Assembly (NCBI RefSeq): GCF_041410465.1 | Contig: NZ_CP166961.1 | Coordinates: 1,860,001 to 1,924,000 of the forward strand | Reading direction: 5' to 3' | DNA: 64,000 nucleotides | DNA from: Thalassotalea sp. 273M-4 | Lineage (GTDB): Bacteria > Pseudomonadota > Gammaproteobacteria > Enterobacterales > Alteromonadaceae | Part shown: positions 56,822-64,000 of the stretch, one piece after another | Numbering within the stretch: position 1 is the first letter of the stretch | Layout of the letters: every line of letters begins with the position of its first letter | Notes under the pieces: generated by a model | The model's input: only the letters and a program-made list of their open reading frames with translations | Told to the model about the DNA's origin: nothing | The model's database searches: none | Made by a program: the position numbers and the translations under genes

Positions 56822-57853
56822 TTATTTGGGTAAAACTTGGTTTTTCTGCCAAAGTTTGCCCACTAGATTTTCAAGTGACATCGATGCGGCCATTGAAAAC
56901 TTTTCGGCTAAACCTTTTTTCATATTGTATTTTATCGACAATACCTTGCAATCTTTTGCCGCCGTTTGTAAATAATCGTCACTGGTAGAAATCTCATCAA
57001 CCAAGCCAAGTTCTTTGGCTTTTAAACCAAACCAATGCTCACCTGTTGCGACCTGATTTATATCCAAACTGTCTCGGTGTTCAGATACAAACTGTTTAAA
57101 TAGTTGATGGGTCTCTTCCAATTCTTGTTGAAACTTCTCACGAGCCTTGTCGGTGTTTTCACCAAACATGGTAAGGGTTCGCTTATATTCACCCGCGGTC
57201 AATTGTTCAAATTCAATATTGCTCTTTTTAAGGAGCTTATGAAAGTTTGGAATTTGTGCCAACACCCCAATCGAGCCAAGAATCGCAAAAGGTGCTGAAA
57301 TAATTTTATCTGCGACACACGCCATCATATAACCGCCACTTGCAGCAACTTTATCGACCGATACGGTTAACGGGATCTCACGTTTACGAATACGATCCAG
57401 TTGTGATGAAGCTAAGCCATAGCCATGGACCATTCCACCACCACTTTCTAGTCGTACCAACACTTCATCATTTTGGTTCGCTACCGATAAAATAGCGCTC
57501 ACTTCTTCACGTAAACTGTCTACTTCTTTAGCGTCAATAGAACCGTTAAAATCAACAACAAACATGCGTTTTTTCGATTCTTGTCTGCCTTCCTTTTTGG
57601 CTTTTGCGTCTTCTTTTTCTTTCTTCTTTAATGCTTTTTCATGCTGCTTCATCTCGTCTTTGTCAAGCAGATGCGCAGTCATGTATTCTTCCGTTTCGCT
57701 ATATTGTTCCGACAGGTCGTTAATCTCTAGCTCGCCTTTTTTATGTTTTTGTTTTTGGGCTGCACCGGCAACAGAAGCAATGATCACCACAATAGCAACG
57801 ACAAACGTCATGACTTTGGCAAAGAATAAGCCGTATTCATACAAAAATTCCAA
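56822..57853 (-). CDS. sohB: Inner-membrane serine peptidase SohB
   Basis: A 343-residue S49-family peptidase. An N-terminal membrane helix (about 8-30) is followed by a highly charged Lys/Glu region (about 35-95) and then the catalytic domain. The serine is in KVAASGGYMMACVADKI and the lysine in TAGEYKRTLTMFGENT, the Ser-Lys dyad of the SppA/SohB family. Length and start (MEFLYEYGLFFAKV) match SohB. Its role is thought to be in membrane or periplasmic protein quality control. The tpm gene follows. Confidence 0.95.
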   Translation of the reverse strand: MEFLYEYGLFFAKVMTFVVAIVVIIASVAGAAQKQKHKKGELEINDLSEQYSETEEYMTAHLLDKDEMKQHEKALKKKEKEDAKAKKEGRQESKKRMFVVDFNGSIDAKEVDSLREEVSAILSVANQNDEVLVRLESGGGMVHGYGLASSQLDRIRKREIPLTVSVDKVAASGGYMMACVADKIISAPFAILGSIGVLAQIPNFHKLLKKSNIEFEQLTAGEYKRTLTMFGENTDKAREKFQQELEETHQLFKQFVSEHRDSLDINQVATGEHWFGLKAKELGLVDEISTSDDYLQTAAKDCKVLSIKYNMKKGLAEKFSMAASMSLENLVGKLWQKNQVLPK

Positions 57854-57925
57854 GTAATATCTCCTAAACTTGAATGTTAACTTAATAGCGTGATTTTACA
57901 CGAATATACCATGGATGCGATAAAA

Positions 57926-57948
57926 AAAAGGAGGCTCAGCCTCCTTTT
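57926..57948 (-). terminator. Intrinsic terminator of the lipase gene
   Basis: A perfect 10-bp stem (AAAAGGAGGC with GCCTCCTTTT) and a 3-base loop, followed by a T-run on the minus strand. It separates the lipase gene from sohB. Confidence 0.88.
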
Positions 57949-57969
57949 ACAACACCATGATTTAGTGTT

Positions 57970-60351
57970 TTATTGCAATACAACTTCTGCATCGTTGACA
58001 GGAATAACCGTCGCGCCCGTTGCAAAGTAGGTTGCAATTTGTGCTTGCATTTCTTGGGTAGCACGAGATGTCATCTCTGCATCTGGTGCTTCAGGTCGAG
58101 TAGAAGGGTCTAAAACAGAACCATGATGACCTTTTACATACTTAACTGCACCAGAAATTGGCATACCATCTGAAGACATGACTGTCTCACTAACCACAGG
58201 GGTACCCAGTAATGTGATTAATGGGCTAGAGCCAGATAAAGGATGCGTAGATACGGTATTAGGCACCACCTGATCGGATAAATTATTCATCCCATCACCA
58301 ACCACTTCAATAAGGTGCAATGGTGTACCATTGCCGCGAAGTGTTGTTACATAATTAAGCGGATCACCTGCACCGGTTATCGTTTGCGCAGCAAAGGTAT
58401 ATAAACTAAATACGCTATTTAGCTCAGCCAGTTGTACTTCATCTAACATGGCAACAAACTGAGGCCAAATAGCAACCAATTGCATAGGGTCTGCTGCCAA
58501 CTCACCTAATTGTGCATCGGCAAACGCTTTAAATGCTTCCGATGAACTGTAGGCAAGGTTTGGTTTTATTAGGGCCGAAAACGAAGGTGATTCCATCATA
58601 AAATTGGCAATACCTGCACCAGGCATCGCTAACGAACCAGCATGAACTTTAAAGAAAGCATTTGCTGCTCCTAATTTTTCGTTTTCATCGTTGGTTAATG
58701 CGAGAAAGTTTACACCCGTTATTGCCCCTAAAGAGTGACCTAAAAAGTGTACCTGAGCTGAATCAATCATCGCACCTTGCGTAAAGTTAAGACCAAGGCG
58801 AAACGCCATTAAGTCTGCGGTACTTTGACGCAAGTTATCACGGGTATTGAGTAATGATGCAATATTGATATAAGCAAAAGGGTTTGTGACTGCATCGATA
58901 TCGTTATTACCGTCCATATCTAAATCGTAACCACGACTGTTATGTAATGGGTGGTCAATGGCGGCAGTAGCAAAACCATTAATTGATAACATACCGGTTA
59001 TTGCTAGCATATCTTCTTTACGAGAGGTTACACCATGTTGCAGCATTACCACCGGCCAACCATTTTCTGGCATCGTCATTTCAGGCATACCTAATTGCGC
59101 ACGAACGGCATTAGCCACAGCTAAATCTGGCGTGGTCATTTGCACATCAACGGTTTGCATTTTGGTCATTGCTGGGATGGGATTGAATTTGGTTAGATTG
59201 CGCTCGGCGTCAATGCCTAAATCACGAAGTCCAAAGCTCATACATATTGCATCGCTCTGACTTTGAGGTTCAGCTGGTAAATTGGTTGCAAAAGCTAACA
59301 TAACACCTGAATCACACATTGCCTTCCACGGTACATTGGTAGGCGCAACGGGGTTTTCAGCACTCGGCACACCTAAATAGTTTGGTATGGTCACACTACC
59401 GACCATGTAATTGGCACTACCGTATAAACCCATCAATTGTTGATTCATTGGGTCAATCGCGCCTTGTGAAGCCAGAACTTGTGCCACACTTAAACCGCTA
59501 TCTTGTACTTGTACCATTGGCTTTGCAAACAATGCTTGTTCGGTTAATGATGCTGCCAACAATTGTTTTGTCACCTGCAAAGTATTATCAATTGATTGCG
59601 TGGTCATTGCCATGGTGTAGGTAATATCATCCGCATTAACCCCAATCTCTTGGGCTAAATTCTCGTAACTGTTGATAATATTTTGCAAAAGCAATTGTTC
59701 AGGGTCAGCTAGTGGTAGAGTATTCACATCTTGTCGCACCAACTCATAAACCTCTGAGCCTAAAATTGGCATACCTTCACTATCTTTTAGCGCTTTGGTT
59801 AAGGCCAAAATATAGGTGGTTTTTGCTTTAAGAGGTCGCATTGGAATCACAACTAAGTCATTACCGCGAGCTTGTACAACGTAGTCCTGGCCAAAGATTA
59901 ATGGTGCAACGGCTTTACAACCAATAGCTGCCGGTACTGACGCACAGTCGGCATCGGTTAAACTTGCGCCCATCACCGCCTCAAACATCACCACAGCACC
60001 AGATTCTAAAAGAGATGCGGGATCTAGACTTACCCCTTCAGCAAAATCAAACTGTAAAACAAACGGCTGACTCGTCGACCAGCCATCAAGGGCATTTAGC
60101 GCTACTCGTGGATTGGCAAAATCTGTCGGGTCATCTACTCCAAAATTTAGCGTACCATCTTGGGTATCTGAGAAAACTAAATCATTCGGAATAGAAAGTC
60201 TTTCCGCTTTTGGGTCAAACACAACCCGAGAATTTGGTAACAGGGTATCAACATTACCCGTATCATTTTGTACATCATTAATCGTTTCATCATCACAGCC
60301 AGTTAGGCTGACAGCGCTTGCAACAGCAAGGCCTAACAAAAGTTTTTTCAT
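57970..60351 (-). CDS. Pla-1/cef (VolA)-family lipoprotein lipase
   Basis: A 793-residue protein with a lipoprotein signal ending SLTGC (Cys19). The nucleophile elbow is GHSLG (538-542, Ser540) in VHFLGHSLGAITGVNF. A C-terminal segment KYVKGHHGSVLDPSTRPEA probably holds the catalytic His. N-terminal features (NSRVVFDPKAERLSIPNDLV, GWSTSQPFVLQFD) match the Pla-1/cef extracellular lipase family, whose Vibrio member VolA is a surface lysophospholipase releasing fatty acids from host or environmental lipids. It probably sits in the outer membrane. It is monocistronic, with its own terminator. Confidence 0.9.
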   Translation of the reverse strand: MKKLLLGLAVASAVSLTGCDDETINDVQNDTGNVDTLLPNSRVVFDPKAERLSIPNDLVFSDTQDGTLNFGVDDPTDFANPRVALNALDGWSTSQPFVLQFDFAEGVSLDPASLLESGAVVMFEAVMGASLTDADCASVPAAIGCKAVAPLIFGQDYVVQARGNDLVVIPMRPLKAKTTYILALTKALKDSEGMPILGSEVYELVRQDVNTLPLADPEQLLLQNIINSYENLAQEIGVNADDITYTMAMTTQSIDNTLQVTKQLLAASLTEQALFAKPMVQVQDSGLSVAQVLASQGAIDPMNQQLMGLYGSANYMVGSVTIPNYLGVPSAENPVAPTNVPWKAMCDSGVMLAFATNLPAEPQSQSDAICMSFGLRDLGIDAERNLTKFNPIPAMTKMQTVDVQMTTPDLAVANAVRAQLGMPEMTMPENGWPVVMLQHGVTSRKEDMLAITGMLSINGFATAAIDHPLHNSRGYDLDMDGNNDIDAVTNPFAYINIASLLNTRDNLRQSTADLMAFRLGLNFTQGAMIDSAQVHFLGHSLGAITGVNFLALTNDENEKLGAANAFFKVHAGSLAMPGAGIANFMMESPSFSALIKPNLAYSSSEAFKAFADAQLGELAADPMQLVAIWPQFVAMLDEVQLAELNSVFSLYTFAAQTITGAGDPLNYVTTLRGNGTPLHLIEVVGDGMNNLSDQVVPNTVSTHPLSGSSPLITLLGTPVVSETVMSSDGMPISGAVKYVKGHHGSVLDPSTRPEAPDAEMTSRATQEMQAQIATYFATGATVIPVNDAEVVLQ

Positions 60352-60430
60352 TTTTTCTCCCCAAAGGACTTCATGTCTGTATCTAATTTATTATTTTTAT
60401 ACAGTAACTTATTGTAATAATTGGTCTAAC

Positions 60431-60447
60431 TGTCGAGTTTATCGACA
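60431..60447. promoter_or_regulatory. Palindrome upstream of the lipase and yciK genes
   Basis: TGTCGA-GTTTA-TCGACA, a perfect 6-bp inverted repeat with a 5-base spacer, in the 295-base gap between the divergent lipase and yciK genes. It could be an operator for either gene. No other structure is evident in this gap. Confidence 0.3.
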
Positions 60448-60646
60448 ATTTATTGTCTTCTGCATGTATTTGTTTTTCACAAGTACGACCAGAGCAAATT
60501 TGGTTAACAATAACTTAACGTAAGTTAGACTTGTGTGCTACATTTTTTTTCACATCGATGATAAATTTCATTTTTTTTCGGCTATGGCTCGAAACCTTAC
60601 TGCGCTAAAGGTAGAATAGTGACAAATTCCATAATTGATTCAGAAA

Positions 60647-61390
60647 ATGTACCCATATCAAGCAAAAGAAAATTGTTTACAAGGCAAAGTATTATTGGTC
60701 ACCGGTGCCGGAGATGGCATTGGTAAGAGCGCGGCAATGCATTACGCTAAGCACGGCGCGACAGTCATATTGTTGGGTCGTACCGTTAACAAACTTGAAC
60801 AGGTATATGATGATATCGTGGCCAAGGGCTATCCAGAGCCAGCTATTATCCCATTAGATATGAAAGGCGCCACTGCTAAACATTACCAAGACATGGTCAC
60901 GACGATCATCGAGCAGTTTAAGCACCTTGATGGTGCTTTACTCAATGCCTCAATTTTAGGGGAGTTAACCCCTTTCACCCAAATTAATCAGCAAATCTGG
61001 GACGATGTTATGCAGGTGAATTTAACCGCACAACTTCAACTTGCCCAAGCCTTAATTCCAGCCATGGTAGGCGATAAACCATCGTCCTTAGTCTTTACCA
61101 CATCTGGTGTGGGTAATAAGGGCCGTGCTTTTTGGGGACCGTACAGTATTTCTAAGTTTGCCACCGAAGGCATGATGCAAGTAATCGCCGATGAATACGA
61201 AGGCAGTAACTTACGAACCAATGCGATTAACCCTGGTGGAACAAAAACTAAAATGCGCGCTACGGCTTTTCCAGCCGAAGACAAATCACAGCTCCCTGAG
61301 CCAGATGACATTATGCCAGCCTATTTATTCTTAATGAGTGATGACAGCATTGGGATCAATGGTCAACGCTTAGATGCGCAACAACACTAA
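60647..61390 (+). CDS. yciK: YciK-type short-chain dehydrogenase/reductase
   Basis: A 247-residue SDR from the ATG at 60647; an in-frame TTG four codons upstream is the alternative. It has the cofactor loop VTGAGDGIGKSAA, LNASILG in place of the usual NNAG, the catalytic Ser in FTTSGVGNKG, and the YxxxK motif in GPYSISKFATEG. NPGGTKTKMRATAFP and the C-terminus closely match E. coli YciK, whose physiological substrate is not established. A strong bidirectional terminator follows. Confidence 0.93.
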   Translation: MYPYQAKENCLQGKVLLVTGAGDGIGKSAAMHYAKHGATVILLGRTVNKLEQVYDDIVAKGYPEPAIIPLDMKGATAKHYQDMVTTIIEQFKHLDGALLNASILGELTPFTQINQQIWDDVMQVNLTAQLQLAQALIPAMVGDKPSSLVFTTSGVGNKGRAFWGPYSISKFATEGMMQVIADEYEGSNLRTNAINPGGTKTKMRATAFPAEDKSQLPEPDDIMPAYLFLMSDDSIGINGQRLDAQQH

Positions 61391-61506
61391 ACTTGCCAAC
61401 CTATGTCGACAATACAATGCTTCAATAATGCTTATTGTGGCCTTTTAGAATTTTCATCCGTGCTTATAAGATGAAACTTAGCTAATGCGCTAAGCTCATA
61501 AATAAC

Positions 61507-61538
61507 AAAAAAATGAGCAGTTCTCTGCTCATTTTTTT
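61507..61538. terminator. Bidirectional terminator between yciK and prmC
   Basis: A perfect 14-bp stem (seven A, then ATGAGCAG-type pairing) around a TTCT loop, with a long A-run on the left and a T-run on the right. It serves two convergent genes. Confidence 0.92.
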
Positions 61539-61598
61539 GCTTGAGGCTTTGGCTGCGAATGCATTTACCTCTCCCCATTACAGGTAAATACAGCAGGC

Positions 61599-62489
61599 TT
61601 AAGGCAAATAACCCATGGTTATTCTAGGGTTATTACCATAATCGATAAAACTTTCAATCTGAATATAACCCGCTTGTGCTAATAATGCCTGAACATGAAG
61701 ATGTTGCTCAAAACCATGTTCTAGATACAATTGCCCACCTGATTTTAAATACCTTTTACTGGTGTTGATGATATGAATGATATCGGCAAACCCTTGCTCA
61801 GAGGCTACCAAAGCCGAACTCGGCTCAAATCTCACATCGCCATGCGATAAATGCTGGTCGTTAACATCAATATAAGGAGGGTTTGAAACAATCAAATCAA
61901 ATAATGGCTGTTGAGGTATCGAACTAAACCAATCACTTTGATAAATACGTACGTTCTTAATGCCATGGTGTTCTGCGTTTTTTTGCGCTAAGGCCACCGC
62001 ATCTTTATTAAAATCAACGGCTTCTACCGACCAGGTTGGGTTTTCAAACGCCAATGCCAATGCAATAGCACCAGTACCTGTGCCTAAGTCTAACAAGCGT
62101 GTATTAGGCTCTGGATTTTGATTAAGTACTTGCTCAACCAATATCTCGGTATCGGGCCTAGGGATTAAGGTACATGGGTCAACAAAGAGCTCCAATGACC
62201 AAAATTCGCGCTTGCCGGTGATAAAGGCAACCGGTTCGCCTGCTCTGCGCCGTTCAACACTCTTAATAAATTGTTGATACTGACTTGTTGTAAGCATTGT
62301 GTCGGACCAAGCCAGTAAATAACTGAGCGGTTTATCCACAACATGAGCCATTAAAACTCGAGCATCGAGTTTGGCATCTTGCTTTGACTCAAACGATAAA
62401 AAACAGTCGATGGCGCGAGCCAAAGACTGTTCAATTGTTTGTGGGGCTTTAGGAAATCCATCGGCCCCTTTCGATGTGTCGCTTAGCAC
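61599..62489 (-). CDS. prmC: Peptide chain release factor N5-glutamine methyltransferase
   Basis: A 296-residue SAM-dependent enzyme that methylates the GGQ glutamine of release factors. It shows REFWSLELFVDPCTLIPRPD, LLDLGTGTGAIALALA (SAM binding) and the catalytic NPPY in LIVSNPPYIDVND. The start is a GTG only four bases after the prfA stop codon, with no clear ribosome binding site of its own in the gap, so translation is probably coupled to prfA. It has about 19 more N-terminal residues than E. coli PrmC and no better internal ATG is visible. Confidence 0.95.
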   Translation of the reverse strand: MLSDTSKGADGFPKAPQTIEQSLARAIDCFLSFESKQDAKLDARVLMAHVVDKPLSYLLAWSDTMLTTSQYQQFIKSVERRRAGEPVAFITGKREFWSLELFVDPCTLIPRPDTEILVEQVLNQNPEPNTRLLDLGTGTGAIALALAFENPTWSVEAVDFNKDAVALAQKNAEHHGIKNVRIYQSDWFSSIPQQPLFDLIVSNPPYIDVNDQHLSHGDVRFEPSSALVASEQGFADIIHIINTSKRYLKSGGQLYLEHGFEQHLHVQALLAQAGYIQIESFIDYGNNPRITMGYLP

Positions 62490-62493
62490 AAGC

Positions 62494-63582
62494 TTAATTT
62501 TGTTCAGAAAGAGCGGCTAACAGATCCGCTTGGTTCTCGAGCATAATAGGTTCCATCACCAAGTGTAAGTTGCCTTCCATAACCTCATTTAATCGATATA
62601 AGGTTAAGTTAATGCGATGATCTGTCATTCGTCCTTGGGGGTAATTGTAGGTACGAATACGTTCAGAACGATCACCACTGGCGACTAGATTACGTCGCGA
62701 AGATTCTTCTTCACTGCGACGTTTCTCATCTTCGGCTTGTTGTAAACGCGCTTGCAGTACAGACATTGCTTGCGCGCGGTTTTTATGTTGAGAACGTTGG
62801 TCTTGACACTCGACAACGACGCCCGTTGGAATATGGGTGATACGAATAGCGGAATCGGTTTTGTTAACGTGCTGGCCACCGGCACCAGACGCTCGGAACG
62901 TATCAATGCGCAAATCGGCTTTGTTTATTTCAATCGCTTGTGATTCTGGAATTTCAGGCATAACAACGACCGTACAAGCCGATGTATGAACTCGGCCTTG
63001 GGATTCGGTTTCAGGTACACGTTGTACCCTGTGACCACCGCTTTCAAACTTCATTTGGCCATAAACTTCATCACCAGAGATTTTTACAATGATCTCTTTA
63101 TAACCGCCCTGCTCACTTTCATTCATATTGATGATTTCAGTTTTCCAACCTTGTTTTTCCGCGTAGCGACTGTACATACGGTATAAGTCGCCAGCAAAAA
63201 TGGCGGCTTCGTCACCACCAGCACCCGCGCGGATTTCAACAAAACAGTTATTGTCATCGTTAGGATCTTTTGGCAGTAACAGAATCTGCAACTCTTGTGT
63301 CAGCTCTTCAATCGCAGATTTGGCTTCTTTGTACTCTTCTTGCGCCATTTCTCGCATATCAGGATCTTCGTCTTTAAGCATATCTTGCGCTAGGGCATAA
63401 TCATCTTGTGCCGTTTTATATGCGCCAAACACTTTGGTAATTTCCTCTAACTGAGAAAATTCTTTTGATAATGTTCTAAATTTTTCCTGATCGGCTATGG
63501 TATCAGGGTCAGATAATAAGGCCTGAACTTCTTCGAAACGTTCTACTAAGCCTTCAAGTTTTTGATATACAGATTCATTCAT
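62494..63582 (-). CDS. prfA: Peptide chain release factor 1
   Basis: A 362-residue class-I release factor reading UAA and UAG. The GGQ loop is [19 protein letters not shown]. The codon-recognition tripeptide of the PxT type is PET in [15 protein letters not shown], where E. coli RF1 has PAT. The N-terminal coiled-coil domain and [20 protein letters not shown] are typical. Encoded between hemA and prmC as in E. coli. Its own glutamine should be modified by the product of the next gene. Confidence 0.98.
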   Translation of the reverse strand: MNESVYQKLEGLVERFEEVQALLSDPDTIADQEKFRTLSKEFSQLEEITKVFGAYKTAQDDYALAQDMLKDEDPDMREMAQEEYKEAKSAIEELTQELQILLLPKDPNDDNNCFVEIRAGAGGDEAAIFAGDLYRMYSRYAEKQGWKTEIINMNESEQGGYKEIIVKISGDEVYGQMKFESGGHRVQRVPETESQGRVHTSACTVVVMPEIPESQAIEINKADLRIDTFRASGAGGQHVNKTDSAIRITHIPTGVVVECQDQRSQHKNRAQAMSVLQARLQQAEDEKRRSEEESSRRNLVASGDRSERIRTYNYPQGRMTDHRINLTLYRLNEVMEGNLHLVMEPIMLENQADLLAALSEQN

Positions 63583-63642
63583 GTAATTTTTTCACCAAAG
63601 TGTCATTTTAAAAAGGTGTGTGTTTGGTCAAATTGAATAGGG

Positions 63643-64000
63643 TTAATCGTCTTTATTATCTAATTCAAACACATCACGTAGGTAAATTATTTTATCGAGT
63701 TCACCGCCTTGGGCGGCTGTTTGTAATGCACGAGTTGGCGCGTGCATTAAATTATTGGTTAAGCGTACCGCTAATTCGTTTAAAACCGCTTCCGTTGGTT
63801 TTTCTTGTGCTAATTGCTGCATCGCCTTTTGCAATAACTCATCACGTTTTGCCATACACTGATTACGATAAGTAATGACCGCATCTTGGGTATTCAAACC
63901 TCGTAACCAGGCCATAAAATCCGTTGTTTGACTGCCCACAATAACTTCGGCCTGTTGCGCGGCTTTACGACGATTTTCCATATTTTGAGCGACGATACTT
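63643..64000 (-). CDS. hemA: Glutamyl-tRNA reductase, C-terminal part
   Basis: The last 118 codons of a gene that continues beyond the right edge. The frame reads back to the edge as SIVAQNMENRRKAAQQAEVI without an interruption, so the first internal ATG is not a start. It covers the C-terminal dimerisation domain of HemA: TTDFMAWLRGLNTQDAVITY, RDELLQKAMQQL, LAVRLTNNLMHAPTRALQTA. The full enzyme reduces glutamyl-tRNA to glutamate-1-semialdehyde, the first step of the C5 haem pathway. The hemA-prfA-prmC order is conserved in gammaproteobacteria. Confidence 0.95.
   Translation of the reverse strand, partial: SIVAQNMENRRKAAQQAEVIVGSQTTDFMAWLRGLNTQDAVITYRNQCMAKRDELLQKAMQQLAQEKPTEAVLNELAVRLTNNLMHAPTRALQTAAQGGELDKIIYLRDVFELDNKDD

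Overview
The window reads as a chromosomal segment of a marine gammaproteobacterium of the order Alteromonadales, possibly Colwelliaceae-like. This is inferred from the moderately AT-rich base composition and Gram-negative-type Adk, SohB, PrfA and HemA. The hemA-prfA-prmC and apt/dnaX/ybaB/recR/htpG/adk arrangements, an OmcA/MtrC-type cytochrome locus and a Pla-1/VolA-type lipase point the same way. No rRNA, tRNA, insertion sequence, phage gene or CRISPR array was recognised.

Layout. 1-8.4 kb: the 3' end of a Maf/YceF-type gene, an aquaporin, an HD hydrolase, an orphan TonB, a MAPEG protein, then (minus strand) recR, htpG, a glycoside-hydrolase-like gene and adk. 8.5-17.6 kb: an extracellular electron transfer locus. 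An outer-membrane decaheme lipoprotein and a diheme cytochrome run leftward. Divergently, a second decaheme lipoprotein, a periplasmic decaheme MtrA/DmsE protein and an MtrB/PioB barrel run rightward. 17.7-30.2 kb: an unrecognised membrane protein, gloA-nemA (electrophile detoxification), two photolyases of different classes with overlapping ends, and a four-gene cluster (amidotransferase, Fe-alcohol dehydrogenase, aldehyde dehydrogenase, glutamine-synthetase-like ligase). The cluster best fits catabolism of an amino alcohol through gamma-glutamyl intermediates. A VOC protein and a cold-shock/DUF1294 protein follow. 30.3-37.6 kb: ybaB, dnaX (with a probable programmed -1 frameshift site), apt, a single-domain response regulator, a 39-residue membrane peptide and topA. 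38-54.5 kb: one gene for a 5522-residue Ig-like-repeat lipoprotein containing six tandem 1671-bp units. 54.7-64 kb: a dicarboxylate/amino acid symporter, a TPMT-family methyltransferase, sohB, the lipase, yciK, and prmC-prfA-hemA.

The usual apt-dnaX-ybaB-recR-htpG-adk block is split here. All six genes keep order and strand, but about 22 kb carrying the cytochromes, photolyases and gamma-glutamyl pathway lies between ybaB and recR, and a glycoside-hydrolase gene lies between htpG and adk. The most striking single object is the giant repeat protein, whose repeats are nested at three scales (about 100-residue domain, 557-residue five-domain unit, 1114-residue dimer).
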